Part shown: positions 8,548 to 18,273 of the stretch, piece by piece
Layout: each line of letters starts with the position of its first letter
Numbering within the stretch: position 1 is the first letter of the stretch
Origin: Lachnospiraceae bacterium
GTDB taxonomy: Bacteria > Bacillota > Clostridia > Lachnospirales > Lachnospiraceae
Assembly (NCBI GenBank): GCA_910576125.1
Contig: CAJTHM010000005.1
Span: 186,001 to 250,000 of the forward strand
DNA length: 64,000 bases
Reading direction: 5' to 3'
The notes under the pieces: generated by a model
What the model saw: the letters and a program-made list of their open reading frames with translations, nothing else
Databases searched by the model: none
Told to the model about the DNA's origin: nothing
Position numbers and translations under genes: made by a program

Positions 8548-8758
8548 GTCGCATTTCCTCCTATTCAGCTGCCGTTTGCGGCAGCTGATGCTTTCTGCGG
8601 CCATTGCCGCATTTTCGTATTTCCTTTTCCAGTATAATCCGAATTCTCGAAATAGTCAACTCTTCACCGCAATCCGCCGGCATGCAGGATGAATTTATGT
8701 TAATCTTTTATCTGAAATACGTCAATCTCTGGCACGTTTCAGCGCAGGGTTACAAAAT

Positions 8759-8792
8759 CTGTCATCAAACTGTAATCATTTTCTGTTATAAT
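8759..8792 (+). promoter_or_regulatory. Promoter with direct-repeat response-regulator box (autoregulation)
   Basis: CTGTCAT-CAAA-CTGTAAT (8759-8776) is an 11-bp-spaced direct repeat, the usual OmpR-type binding form. The second half starts 17 bp before the -10 TATAAT (8787-8792) and covers the -35. The same repeat at the same distance precedes the ABC genes (10799-10832). The leader 8793-8904 is otherwise featureless. Confidence 0.65.
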
Positions 8793-8904
8793 ATACTCAT
8801 GGAAGAAGAAATTTGCCGCGATGTCCAAGCCGGGTCACTTGGCAAATTCCAGTAATTTTCAGTGTAAATCATAAACAGATAATGAGATAAGGCGGAAACC
8901 GGAA

Positions 8905-9576
8905 ATGATTGAATTATGTTATGTGGAGGACAATCCAGATATCGCGGATACTGTAAAGCAATATCTGGCGCAGAAAGGCTTTTGCGTGACCGTATGCGCC
9001 ACTCTTGCCCAGGCAAGGCAGACTCTGCAGGCCAATGTGCCCACGCTGGTGCTGCTCGACTGGAACATGCCGGACGGCCGCGGGGACAGGCTGTGCCAGT
9101 GGATCCGCAGCCGCTGGAAAGAGCTGCCGGTGATATTCCTCACTGTCCGGGGAGACAGCGCGGATATCGTCTCCGGCTTCAAAAGCGGCGCGGACGATTA
9201 TGTGGTGAAGCCCTTTGAGCTGGAGGTGCTGTATTCCCGTATCCTGGCCCTGCTGCGCAGGACCAGAGACACAGCCGGGCAATATCTCTCCTGCGGCGGC
9301 ATCGTCATCGACCGCAGCCGCATGACTGTCTCCTGCCAGGGAGAGGAAATCGGCCTGAGCATTTTGGAATACCAACTTCTTCTATACTTAATACAGAACA
9401 AAGGAAGAACCGTCACCAGAGAGAAAATCCTGGAACAGGTGTGGGACATGAACGGCAATTACGTAAATGACAACACTCTGACCGTGACCATGAAGCGGAT
9501 GCGGGACAAGCTCTCCCAGCCGGCCTGCCTGAAGACGGTCAGGAGCGTGGGATACCGCATGGAGGATACCATATGA
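8905..9576 (+). CDS. OmpR-family response regulator
   Basis: 223 residues: an intact receiver (E8-D9 acidic pair, phospho-acceptor Asp in LVLLDWNMPDGRGD, switch Thr in FLTVRGD, Lys in YVVKPF) and a C-terminal winged-helix DNA-binding domain ending SVGYRMED. The start overlaps no other gene, and its ATG follows AAGGCGGAAACCGGAA. The kinase gene overlaps its end by 4 bp, so the pair is co-translated. It probably activates its own promoter and that of the ABC transporter at 10920-13843, since both carry the same direct repeat. Confidence 0.93.
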   Translation: MIELCYVEDNPDIADTVKQYLAQKGFCVTVCATLAQARQTLQANVPTLVLLDWNMPDGRGDRLCQWIRSRWKELPVIFLTVRGDSADIVSGFKSGADDYVVKPFELEVLYSRILALLRRTRDTAGQYLSCGGIVIDRSRMTVSCQGEEIGLSILEYQLLLYLIQNKGRTVTREKILEQVWDMNGNYVNDNTLTVTMKRMRDKLSQPACLKTVRSVGYRMEDTI

Positions 9577-10808
9577 GCAGCAGAAAAGACTTCTTACTCA
9601 CTTTCGGGTTCATGCTCTGCGTCAGTCTGGTTTCCTGTGCCCTGACGGCCGCGCTCCTCTCCCGCCACTACGGCAGGCTGCAGTTCGAGATGCTGGACGC
9701 CGTCTGCGGGGAAATGCTGGCACAGGCGCCGGAGTCCGAAAAAATAATCGCTTCCGCTTTAAAAGAATACACCGCCCGGACCGGGGGCGGAGGCGCTGCC
9801 GACAACGACCCTGCGGGCAGCAATGCGGCAGACAGCAATGGCATAGCGCAAAAGGATTTTCTGTCCGAACTCGGATACCGTGCCGGGGACTTTACAGATA
9901 CGCGTTCCCCGCGGAATTTCTTATTCCCATTGGCAGGGCTTCTGGCGGGAATCCTGCTCTTTCTCCTTACCTTTCTCTATCGGAACAAAAAAGAGGCTGC
10001 CCGCATCCAGGCTCTCGCGGCCTATCTGGAAGAGGTCAATATCGGGAATGCCCCGGTGCTTTCCGCCTCCGGAGAGGATGAATTTTCCAAGCTGGAGGAT
10101 GAGATCTACAAGACCGTGACCTTTCTCTACCAGACCAGGGACGATGCAGTCCAGGCAAAGAACGCCTTCGCGGAAAACCTGTCCAATATCGCCCATCAGA
10201 TCAAGACCCCCATCACCGCCATCTCCCTGTCTGTCCAGATGATGCGCCAGTCGCCCCATGACAGCCAGCTGGCCCAGGTGGAAAAACAGCTCCTGCGGCT
10301 GACCCACCTGGAAGAGGCCCTGCTTGTCCTGTCACGAATCGATGCAGGCACATTGCCTTTTCAGAAGACGGAAGTGGATGTCTTTACCCTGCTGGTCCTG
10401 GCCGCGGACAATCTGCGGGAACTGTTCGCCGGTTCCGGGACCTCCATCCATATCCCGGAACTGGGAGAGATGGCCGTCACCGCCGACCTGGACTGGACCA
10501 TGGAGGCAGTCATGAATCTGATGAAAAACTGCATGGAGCATGCAAAAGGCGGAACCATCCACTGCTCCTATGCCCAGAATCCTCTGTACACGGAAATCAT
10601 AATCCGGGACGAGGGGGACGGTTTCCAGAAAGACGATATCCCATATCTTTTTAAACGATTCTACAGAGGCCGGAACGCCGGGGAGGGCGGCATCGGCATC
10701 GGGCTTGCCCTGTCAAAAGAAATCATCGAGCGCCAGAACGGAACCATACGGGCCGAAAACATGCCGGGCGGCGGCGCCCGTTTTGAAATTCGCTTCTACC
10801 GTCACTGA
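9573..10808 (+). CDS. Membrane sensor histidine kinase
   Basis: 411 residues. Two membrane helices (about 8-28 and 113-132) bracket an extracytoplasmic region of about 80 residues. H-box NIAHQIKTPITAI, N-box MNLMKNCMEHAKGG and G-boxes DEGDGF and GGIGIGLALSKEI are all present, so a complete kinase. A 4-bp ATGA overlap with the regulator gives coupling. The short sensor loop and the following MacB-like transporter suggest an antimicrobial-peptide-type detection and efflux module; the inducer is unknown. Confidence 0.93.
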   Translation: MSSRKDFLLTFGFMLCVSLVSCALTAALLSRHYGRLQFEMLDAVCGEMLAQAPESEKIIASALKEYTARTGGGGAADNDPAGSNAADSNGIAQKDFLSELGYRAGDFTDTRSPRNFLFPLAGLLAGILLFLLTFLYRNKKEAARIQALAAYLEEVNIGNAPVLSASGEDEFSKLEDEIYKTVTFLYQTRDDAVQAKNAFAENLSNIAHQIKTPITAISLSVQMMRQSPHDSQLAQVEKQLLRLTHLEEALLVLSRIDAGTLPFQKTEVDVFTLLVLAADNLRELFAGSGTSIHIPELGEMAVTADLDWTMEAVMNLMKNCMEHAKGGTIHCSYAQNPLYTEIIIRDEGDGFQKDDIPYLFKRFYRGRNAGEGGIGIGLALSKEIIERQNGTIRAENMPGGGARFEIRFYRH

Positions 10809-10832
10809 GCTGTAACTTTCGTTTGCTATACT
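10799..10832 (+). promoter_or_regulatory. Regulated promoter of the ABC transporter operon
   Basis: CCGTCAC-TGAG-CTGTAAC (10799-10816) followed 17 bp after the start of its second half by -10 TATACT (10827-10832). The layout is identical to the response-regulator gene's own promoter. The first half-site overlaps the last codons of the kinase gene, which ends at 10808. Confidence 0.65.
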
Positions 10833-10851
10833 GTATTTATGACCCGGTCAG

Positions 10852-10900
10852 CCAGGGGGCATTCCCCTGGCAATAGCACTGCAATAACGCTACTATTGCA
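10852..10900 (+). promoter_or_regulatory. Two leader hairpins before the ABC ATPase gene
   Basis: CCAGGGG (10852-10858) pairs with CCCCTGG (10864-10870) over a 5-nt loop, then TGCAATA (10880-10886) pairs with TATTGCA (10894-10900). Both lie in the transcribed leader just before the ribosome site GGAAAGGAG. They could stabilise the mRNA or tune translation. Confidence 0.45.
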
Positions 10901-10919
10901 GGAAAGGAGACAACAGAAA

Positions 10920-11600
10920 ATGGAAATCTTAAAATGTGAAAGCGTCCGAAAGACTTACGGAGACCGCGGCAACCAGGTAGCCGCGCTGGACGGAATCGAT
11001 CTGTCGGTAAGCAAGGGGGAATTCGTGGCAATCATAGGGGCCTCCGGCTCAGGCAAGTCCACCCTGCTGCATATCCTGGGCACCGTGGACAAGCCCACGA
11101 GCGGAAAGGTGACCATAGACGGCACTGACCTTGCGGGCCTAAATCCCACCCAGGCAGCGATTTTCCGCCGCAGAAAGGTAGGTCTGGTGTACCAATTCTA
11201 CAACCTGATCCCCACTCTCACCGTGCGGAAGAATATCCTGATGCCCCTGGCTCTCGACAAGAAAAAGCCCAATCAGGAGTACTTTGACAAAGTGGTGGGC
11301 TCCCTGGGCCTCTCCGAGAAGCTCGATGCCCTGCCCAACCAGCTCTCCGGGGGCCAGCAGCAGCGGGTGGCCATCGCCCGCTCTCTGATTTACCGTCCGG
11401 CGCTGCTTTTAGCGGACGAACCCACGGGGAATCTGGACCAGAAGAATTCCAGGGAGATCATCGACATGCTGAAGCTCTCTAACCGCAATCTGGAACAGAC
11501 CATCATTCTGATCACCCATGACGAAAAGGTGGCTCTGGAGGCAGAGCGCATCATCACCCTGAACGATGGGCACATCGTCAGCGACGAAAAGCGGAGGTGA
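10920..11600 (+). CDS. ABC transporter ATP-binding protein (MacB/LolD type)
   Basis: 226 residues. Walker [10 protein letters not shown], signature [14 protein letters not shown], Walker [13 protein letters not shown] and H-loop ITHDE are all intact. This subfamily powers FtsX-type permeases that extrude or detoxify peptides and lipids rather than import solutes. ATG 10920 is preferred over the upstream in-frame 10839 because GGAAAGGAG precedes it and the family's usual N-terminus starts there. The permease follows 5 bp downstream. Confidence 0.93.
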   Translation: MEILKCESVRKTYGDRGNQVAALDGIDLSVSKGEFVAIIGASGSGKSTLLHILGTVDKPTSGKVTIDGTDLAGLNPTQAAIFRRRKVGLVYQFYNLIPTLTVRKNILMPLALDKKKPNQEYFDKVVGSLGLSEKLDALPNQLSGGQQQRVAIARSLIYRPALLLADEPTGNLDQKNSREIIDMLKLSNRNLEQTIILITHDEKVALEAERIITLNDGHIVSDEKRR

Positions 11601-11605
11601 AATCG

Positions 11606-13843
11606 ATGTCTCAATTGAATATGTGGAAAGATTATTCCTCCGGCTATGTCAGGAACAACCGGACGTCAGGCCTGGCCGTCACCATAGCGGCATTTATCTC
11701 TGCATTGCTTCTGTCCCTGCTGTGCGGGTCATTCTATAATATGTGGAAATATGAAATCGAGCGGCTGGAGCTGGAAGAGGGAGGGTGGCACAGCCGGATC
11801 GCCGGAGAGCTGAATCCGGAGGCAATCGATGCCATACAGAATTTTGCCAATGTGAAAGAGGTTGTGGCAAACCAGGCAGGAAACGGCGGAGGGACGGTTA
11901 TTGATATTTATTTTACCGATATATCCTCCGTCCTGGAAGATATGCCCCGGATTGCCCAGGCAGTGGGAGTCTCGCCGGATGCGGTCACTTACCACCACTC
12001 GCTCCTGGCCATGTATCTGGTGCGCGACCCTTCAGACCCTGCGCCGCGGATGCTGTTTCCCCTGTTTCTGCTGATAACGGCTTTTGCCTCGTTTTCGCTG
12101 ATCGTCATCATACACAATTCTTTCGCTGTGACCATGAATGCCAGAATCCACCAGTTCGGCATCTTCTCCAGCATCGGCGCTACGCCCAGGCAGATACGGG
12201 CCTGTCTTTTGCAGGAGGCGGCCGCGCTGTGCGCCCTGCCTGTGATAATCGGCAATTTGCTGGGAATCCTGCTGAGCATGGCGCTTGTGAATCTGTCAAA
12301 TATTCTGCTGGGGAGCAATGTGCCGGGACGGCATGAATCGGACTTTGGCTATCATCCTCTTGTCCTGGGGCTGACCCTGTTGGTGACTGTCCTCACCATA
12401 TGGATTTCCGCCTGGCTCCCGGCCAGGAAATTAAGCAGGCTGACCCCTCTGGAGGCAATCAAAAACGTGGATGAGCTGCATCTGAAGCGCAGGAAGAAAT
12501 CCCCCATCCTCTCCTGTTTGTTCGGCACCCCGGGAGAACTGGCCGGAAACGCGCTGAAAGCACAGCGGAAAGCCCTGCGAACCGCGTCCCTGTCCCTTGT
12601 GTTCTCTTTCCTGGCCTTTACGATGATGCAGTGCTTTTTCTCGCTCTCCGAAATCAGCACAAGAGAGACCTATTTTGAGAGATACCTGAATGTCTGGGAT
12701 ATCTATGTGACAATAAAGGACGCAGCCCTGGACTCTTTTGCGGAAACAGCCGAAATACAGGAACTTCCCGGCGCGGAGAATGCCATCGTCTATCAAAGGG
12801 CCGCGGCAAAAAGGCTGGTCACCGAAGACGAAATCAGCGAGGATATGAAATCTTTCGGCGGATTTTCCCATGCCGCTGGCAACTATGTATCTCAGACAGA
12901 TGCCGGCTGGCTGGTGAACGCCCCCATTGTCATCCTGGATGACGCCAGCTTTCTATCCTACTGCGGGCAGATCGGCGCCTCGCCACGGCTTGACGGGGCA
13001 GTGGTGCTCAATCAGATCCGCGATGTGACCAATCCGGACTTTCGGCATCCGGATTATATGCCCTATCTGAAAGCATCCGGCGGGGCCGAAAGCGCCGTCA
13101 GCATTTTAAGGCAATATGGTAATACAGAAATTAAGGCAGAGGTTCCCATTGTGTCCTATACAGAGGAAACGCCTGCCCTGCGGGAGGAATACGCGACCCT
13201 TGACTACTATGAACTGGTACATTTCCTTCCTGTCTCTCTGTGGGAAGAAATCAGGGGACAGATAGGAGGAACGGAAGAGGATGTCCTTATCTGTGTCCTT
13301 GCCGCCGAAAATGCATCCCTGGCCGACCTGAATGCCCTGCAGGACGAAATCAGCCGGCTCCTGAGCCCGAAATACTCCCTTGAAAGCGAGAACCGGATCC
13401 AGAAACAGGAAACCAATGACCTCCAGATGGCGGGCTTCAAGGCTATCCTGGGCAGCTTCTGCGTCCTGCTTGCCATCATCGGCATCGGCAATGTATTTTC
13501 CAATACCATGGGCTTTGTCCGTCAGCGGAAAAGAGAATTCGCCAGATATATGTCCGTGGGCCTGACGCCGGAGAGCATCCGGAAAATGTTCCTGATAGAG
13601 GCTTCGGTTCTGGCCTGCCGTCCGGTGCTGTTCACTCTCCCGCCGGCAGTCTTTGCCGTCTGGTTCATGCTGAGGGCAAGCTATGTGGACGCAGGGGAAT
13701 TTCTCGCCCAGACCCCTTTCTTTCCGATTACTGTTTTCCTGCTGGCCATCTGGGGAACGGTGGCGCTGGCCTATCTTCTCGGCTGGCGGCAGGTGCGCCG
13801 AATCAATCTGGCGCAGGTTCTGCGGGATGATACGATGATGTGA
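11606..13843 (+). CDS. FtsX-domain ABC transporter permease
   Basis: 745 residues. One membrane helix lies near residue 20-40, a three-helix block at about 145-290 (first FtsX domain, with the ATPase-contact region IGATPRQIRACLLQE), another helix near 335, a large extracytoplasmic domain at about 360-600, and a C-terminal helix block (second FtsX domain, with SVGLTPESIRKMFLIE). This is the architecture of MacB/Bce-type export or resistance permeases. ATG 11606 has GGAGG 8 nt upstream; the in-frame GTG at 11597 abuts that site. It partners the ATPase just before it and converges with the next gene. Confidence 0.9.
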   Translation: MSQLNMWKDYSSGYVRNNRTSGLAVTIAAFISALLLSLLCGSFYNMWKYEIERLELEEGGWHSRIAGELNPEAIDAIQNFANVKEVVANQAGNGGGTVIDIYFTDISSVLEDMPRIAQAVGVSPDAVTYHHSLLAMYLVRDPSDPAPRMLFPLFLLITAFASFSLIVIIHNSFAVTMNARIHQFGIFSSIGATPRQIRACLLQEAAALCALPVIIGNLLGILLSMALVNLSNILLGSNVPGRHESDFGYHPLVLGLTLLVTVLTIWISAWLPARKLSRLTPLEAIKNVDELHLKRRKKSPILSCLFGTPGELAGNALKAQRKALRTASLSLVFSFLAFTMMQCFFSLSEISTRETYFERYLNVWDIYVTIKDAALDSFAETAEIQELPGAENAIVYQRAAAKRLVTEDEISEDMKSFGGFSHAAGNYVSQTDAGWLVNAPIVILDDASFLSYCGQIGASPRLDGAVVLNQIRDVTNPDFRHPDYMPYLKASGGAESAVSILRQYGNTEIKAEVPIVSYTEETPALREEYATLDYYELVHFLPVSLWEEIRGQIGGTEEDVLICVLAAENASLADLNALQDEISRLLSPKYSLESENRIQKQETNDLQMAGFKAILGSFCVLLAIIGIGNVFSNTMGFVRQRKREFARYMSVGLTPESIRKMFLIEASVLACRPVLFTLPPAVFAVWFMLRASYVDAGEFLAQTPFFPITVFLLAIWGTVALAYLLGWRQVRRINLAQVLRDDTMM

Positions 13844-13879
13844 GAAGGCCATGACTATTCCTGTTGTTACAGACAGGTA

Positions 13880-15772
13880 TTATGGGGAGGAGTACAGCAG
13901 ATAATGCCCCTCCCCACACTCCCTGCATTTTTCATATGTTTTCCCATTGTATTCATAAGGAGCATCAGGCTCTGTTCCCAACCACACAATGCAATCCGGT
14001 TGGAATGAACCATCAGCGTAACCAGCGGACTGATTGGTGACGCCCACATGTTCTATACGCATAACCTCATCCGGCAGCATTCGCCATAATGGGTATTCAT
14101 AATCATCACCCCCCATGGACAGACCTACCGAATTATAACCGCCATCATCAATGGCTGCACACACAGCGGCATAAGGTTCGTATTCCTCAAAACGATTGGC
14201 GAAATAGCCCTCGGGGCGTTGGCCGGCCTCCCTTTTTGTCACCATAGTCCAGTGGTATATGCTCTGGTATGACAGGTCTGCAACACAAAGCAAAATCACC
14301 ACAGCGGCCAATGCATATCGCGGAATCCGCGGCAACCGGTTCTGAAGCTGTATCGCAATCAGCGGACACAACAGCGCCAGATAAGAAAGCATATAGCGGC
14401 TGACAAAGGGCTCCCAGCGCAGAACGGCACAAAATACCATAAAACATATTGCAGCTATAAAAGAATAGCCCAATACAATCCTTTTTACAGAATACCGGCG
14501 GCATGCCCATATGCCCAGAAGTATGCAGAACACCAACAAGTACACAATCAAAGGATTCACTGCCATATCATGGCCATACTCCGCGGCTCCATGTACGAAA
14601 AATTCTCTTCCGTCCTCAGCTATGGAAACATCGTTTAAATCCACATGCAACAGGAACGCAATCTTGCGCACTAGACGCAGAATCAGACTGGAACTATCGG
14701 GCAGATAACGGCTGGGCAGATTGAAAGTAAAATTTTTCAAAAAATTTACAATCACATACAATGGATGCAACGTTCCAATGAGTTGGCGGCGTCCTACACC
14801 GGAATCAGAAATAGCGGAAAAAGTCTGCAGGTTACGCAATGTCTCTGGTATCAACGGCAATAAAATTGCAGGAATCACACAGGCCAGAAGCCGACAGAGG
14901 CAAACCAGGGAATCTTTCCTCAAGATACAGTGCAGCAACAGCCACAGCACAAACAGGGCCATGGCAATGCATACAGAAGGCTTAGCCAGATATCCCAGGC
15001 TGACGCAAAATCCCATGGTGCAAACCTTACGGACTGTGGGGCCATCAAAAACGATTTTCTGAGGACTCGTGAAATCCAACAGCAGATATACAAAATACAA
15101 TAGCCACAAGGCGGCAAAGTGATCCGTCTGTGTCGTCAGCGCCTCTGACACGGCGATAGGCATAGCCATATACAGCAGCGATGCCAAAAGGCTAAATCCC
15201 TGAGAACCATGAAGTTTTCGGGTAATCTGGTATATCATACAGACACTTGTCAAATAGCTGGCACATTGCAGCAGATTTAATAAGATGTCAGATTGGCCAG
15301 TCAGCACATAGACATGCAGATTGACAAATTCCGCCAAGACAGGGCTGGAAATCTGACGCAGAATATGTGTGGCATAGTGCGCCACAGACCCGTTCTGTGT
15401 CCAGTGGGCAATACGCGGCAAATGATAGGTCATGGAATCCCAGTTATAGGGAACTGTAATCAGGGAAAAAACCAGTACTGTCCCCCCGAAAACTGCCAAT
15501 ATCCCTATTCCTGCCCGGACTAATGTGAATTCAGCCAAATGCGGCAGCAGGTTTCTGTATTTTTTACGATATATCAGTAGTCCAAGCAGCACTACGGCAG
15601 TTCCAAACCATACACAGAACAGCGGCACAGGGCGCAGCTGGCCGGGCAGGGACAGCAGCTGTGTGACAACGAACAGATATAAGGTCCAAAGAGCGCTGGC
15701 CCGTATATAAGCATAGGTACGCTCCTCTTCTCCGCACAAATTAGCATACAGCAATAAAAAGGACGATAACAT
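13880..15772 (-). CDS. GT-C membrane glycosyltransferase (GT39/PMT-like)
   Basis: 630-residue polytopic protein with about a dozen membrane helices. The loop after an early helix carries NWDSMTYHLPR, the Asp-containing first-loop motif of lipid-phosphate-sugar-dependent GT-C transferases, followed by a region (HWTQNGSVAHYATHI) typical of bacterial members. A soluble C-terminal domain of about 120 residues follows the last helix. Such enzymes transfer a sugar from a polyprenyl carrier to an envelope acceptor outside the membrane; donor and acceptor are not deducible. GGAGAGGG precedes the ATG. It stands alone, converging on the ABC permease. The upstream gap 15773-16000 has no other feature. 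Confidence 0.8.
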   Translation of the reverse strand: MLSSFLLLYANLCGEEERTYAYIRASALWTLYLFVVTQLLSLPGQLRPVPLFCVWFGTAVVLLGLLIYRKKYRNLLPHLAEFTLVRAGIGILAVFGGTVLVFSLITVPYNWDSMTYHLPRIAHWTQNGSVAHYATHILRQISSPVLAEFVNLHVYVLTGQSDILLNLLQCASYLTSVCMIYQITRKLHGSQGFSLLASLLYMAMPIAVSEALTTQTDHFAALWLLYFVYLLLDFTSPQKIVFDGPTVRKVCTMGFCVSLGYLAKPSVCIAMALFVLWLLLHCILRKDSLVCLCRLLACVIPAILLPLIPETLRNLQTFSAISDSGVGRRQLIGTLHPLYVIVNFLKNFTFNLPSRYLPDSSSLILRLVRKIAFLLHVDLNDVSIAEDGREFFVHGAAEYGHDMAVNPLIVYLLVFCILLGIWACRRYSVKRIVLGYSFIAAICFMVFCAVLRWEPFVSRYMLSYLALLCPLIAIQLQNRLPRIPRYALAAVVILLCVADLSYQSIYHWTMVTKREAGQRPEGYFANRFEEYEPYAAVCAAIDDGGYNSVGLSMGGDDYEYPLWRMLPDEVMRIEHVGVTNQSAGYADGSFQPDCIVWLGTEPDAPYEYNGKTYEKCRECGEGHYLLYSSP

Positions 15773-16000
15773 ATTTATACCCTCTCCATTTTCTAAGACT
15801 TGCAGGCAACAGCCATAATGCTCATACTGTGCCTACAGTAACATAATCGGGAAATTTTGTAAACAGCTTTAGCCGCAAAAAGCAGTCCGAAAACTTTCCA
15901 TCGCAGCTATTGATAAGCATCTGGTCAGCACGCACCATATTGGCCAGTCAATGAATGACAATCAATGCACAGGCGCAATCTCGGCAAAGGCACTTAAACC

Positions 16001-16029
16001 TTGCAAAACCCTGTGGAGTCTGCTACAAT
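16001..16029 (+). promoter_or_regulatory. Sigma-A promoter of aspS
   Basis: TTGCAA (16001-16006), 17-bp spacer, TACAAT (16024-16029). This predicts a leader of only about 20 nt, leaving no room for a T-box. Confidence 0.75.
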
Positions 16030-16054
16030 TGAGAAACTTAAGGAGGAAAAAGAC

Positions 16055-17389
16055 ATGGAAAGAACATACATTTCGGATGCCATCTCCGCCGCAGGGCACA
16101 GGGTTCTGGTGCAGGGCTTCGTGGACAATCTGCGGGACAGCAAATACATGGCGTTCATCGTTTTAAAGGACATCACGGGAAAGATACAGATTACCATAGA
16201 AAAGGAGGCCCGTCCCGAACTATGTGATGCCGTTTCCCGGTTGACAGAGGACTCCGTCATCTCTGTCATCGGAAACGTGGCGTCCAATGATTACGTCAAG
16301 CTAGGCGGCGTAGAAGTGATTCCGGAAAGCATCCGGATCGAATCTGTGGCGGAAGCCCTTCCCATCGCCCGGAAAGCCATCCCGGCCACGAAGAAGAAAA
16401 AGGCGGTAGAGCGCTCCAGCATCGACCAGAGAATCGATTATCGCTGGATCGATCTAAGGACCGATGAGAACCAGCTGATGTTCCAGATCCAGACCGCCAT
16501 GGTGAACTCCATGCGCCAGTTTCTGCTGAACCAGAATTTCCTGGAAATCCATACGCCCAAGCTGATCGGCGCTGCCAGCGAAAGCGGGGCCGATGTGTTC
16601 GAGGTCAAATATTTCGACCGGAACGCCTACCTGGCCCAGAGCCCCCAGTTCTATAAGCAGATGGCCATGGCCAGCGGCTTTGAACGCATTTTTGAGGTAG
16701 GCCCTGTATTCCGTGCGGAGAAATCCAATACCAACCGCCACACCACCGAATTCACGGGCTTCGACCTGGAATTCAGCTACATCGATTCCTACCAGGACGT
16801 CATGGACATGGAGGCGAAGCTGTTGACCCACATGCTGGGGGAGATCAGCCAAAGGTTCGGCAGCCGGATCAAGGAGACCTTCGGCACCGATGTCATCGTC
16901 CCCACCCTTCCCTTCCCCATCATCGACCTGGCCGATCTATACGAAGAACTGGAGAAAAAATACGGCTATACCGTAGACGAATCCGAGAAAGGCGACCTGA
17001 CTACATGGGCGGAGCAACTCAGCTACAGATGGGTCCGGCAGACCTATGGGCACGAATTCCTCTTTGTGACAGGCTTTGATGCGGAAAAGAGGGCATTCTA
17101 TCACATGCGCGACGAGAATGGCGTCCCCATGGGCTACGACCTGATCTGGCGGGGCGTGGAGATCACCACCGGAGCCCAGAGAGAGCACCGTTACGATGTC
17201 CTGAAAAAGCAGGCCGCGGAAAAAGGGCTTGAGGAGGATGTGAGATTTTATCTGGAATTCTTCAAATACGGCTGCCCGCCCCACGGCGGGTTCGGCATCG
17301 GCATAGACCGGCTGACCATGCTTCTGCTGAACCTGGGCATCAAAGATGCCATGTTCCTCTTCCGGGGGCCCAACCGTCTGAATCCTTAA
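16055..17389 (+). CDS. aspS: Aspartate--tRNA ligase, archaeal/eukaryal-type (probably AspRS acting on Asp and Asn tRNAs)
   Basis: 444 residues, the length of the short archaeal-type AspRS and well below the roughly 590 of the bacterial type, because the GAD insertion is absent. The N-terminal OB-fold (residues 1-105) binds the anticodon. Class II motif 2 is in GPVFRAEKSNTNRHTTEF, and motif 3 ends GIGIDRLTMLLL. ATG 16055 has AAGGAGG 8 nt upstream. This type often coexists with a bacterial AspRS and with amidotransferase-dependent Asn-tRNA synthesis in Clostridia; whether this copy is non-discriminating is inference. It overlaps the convergent CotH remnant by 4 bp. Confidence 0.92.
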   Translation: MERTYISDAISAAGHRVLVQGFVDNLRDSKYMAFIVLKDITGKIQITIEKEARPELCDAVSRLTEDSVISVIGNVASNDYVKLGGVEVIPESIRIESVAEALPIARKAIPATKKKKAVERSSIDQRIDYRWIDLRTDENQLMFQIQTAMVNSMRQFLLNQNFLEIHTPKLIGAASESGADVFEVKYFDRNAYLAQSPQFYKQMAMASGFERIFEVGPVFRAEKSNTNRHTTEFTGFDLEFSYIDSYQDVMDMEAKLLTHMLGEISQRFGSRIKETFGTDVIVPTLPFPIIDLADLYEELEKKYGYTVDESEKGDLTTWAEQLSYRWVRQTYGHEFLFVTGFDAEKRAFYHMRDENGVPMGYDLIWRGVEITTGAQREHRYDVLKKQAAEKGLEEDVRFYLEFFKYGCPPHGGFGIGIDRLTMLLLNLGIKDAMFLFRGPNRLNP

Positions 17390-18273
17390 CAAAGCCTCTT
17401 ATTTTTTCTGCCTGCCCTCTCCGGCGGCTGAAAATCTCCTGCGGAAGCGGCGTCACCGTCAGGTCTCTCCATTCCCTCCGGCGGACTGAACTCCTCTCCG
17501 AATGCGGCGTCACCGTCAGGTCTTTCCATTCCCTCCGGCGGACTGAACTCCTCTCCGAATGCGGCGTCACCGTCAGGTCTTTCCATTCCCTCCGGCGGAC
17601 TAGCCTCCCCGCCGATTGCAGCCTCTGCGCCTGCATTTTCGGTGTCGCCCGGCTTTCCACCGCCTCTGCCAAAATGGCCTTCGCCGCCCTGACCCGGGAA
17701 ACCGCCTCCGCCTCTGTCAAATGCCCCCATGACCTCAATATCGATAGACGACGCGTCAACCAGGTTAGAGGCATCCGCCTGCTGTCCAGCGTCTGTAGAG
17801 GGTATCCTGCCGTCCAGCTGTCCCCGGATGCTCTCCGCCCTCAATATCACAGTCTCGTACAGCATTTCCGCCGCTGCCCCATATTCTTCACCGGAATAGA
17901 ATGCCGCAGGGTCGGTTTCCACCAATGTATCGATCTGGCTCCGAATACGCTGATAAACCTGCGAAAATCTCCCGCCGGAGACATATTCTTCCGTCAGCTT
18001 CCGCAGATATTCATGATATTCCTCAAGATACCCCTCGTCCTCCAGCAAGGCATCAAAAAACGCCGTTCCCTGAAAAGGAGTGTCAATGGCATCATTGATC
18101 GTCCCGGACGCGTCCCTGCTCCCTCCCATGCCGCCAAAGGACAGATCATAATCCCACGGGATAATATTCAGCTTCCCGTTATACTCATACAGATAGTAAT
18201 TATGGGCCATGTTGCCGGACAGGCTGTCCAGATTTACTGAAAAGGCATGCACCGCCATATATTTCAGTACATT
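17386..18273 (-). pseudogene. CotH kinase family protein, C-terminal fragment
   Basis: The frame is open from just after a TGA at 18276-18274; the first in-frame ATG is 18258. The residues match the C-terminal part of CotH-type spore-coat/secreted protein kinases (NYYLYEYNGKLNIIPWDYDLSFGG), but the N-terminal half with the signal and first kinase lobe is missing. The upstream neighbour is a kinase gene broken at exactly this point, so a deletion fused the two genes out of frame. The C-terminal tail is Gly/Pro-rich with three 19-residue repeats. CotH genes of Clostridia often sit with VTC-type polyphosphate polymerase and DUF4956 genes; those may have been lost here (inference). Confidence 0.8.
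17430..17605. repeat. 57-bp tandem repeat, three copies, coding
   Basis: CGTCACCGTC recurs at 17451, 17508 and 17565, an exact 57-bp period. On the minus strand each copy encodes a 19-residue unit containing SPPEGMERPDGDAA in the tail of the CotH fragment. The near-identity of copies suggests recent slippage or ongoing homogenisation. Confidence 0.9.

Noticed and set aside
15780..16054. T-box riboswitch before aspS
   Set aside because: The promoter at 16001-16029 leaves about 20 nt of leader; no specifier stem, T-box sequence or terminator is present.
17430..17605. 57-bp repeats as a CRISPR array
   Set aside because: The repeats are head-to-tail without spacers and encode a peptide repeat in the CotH fragment.
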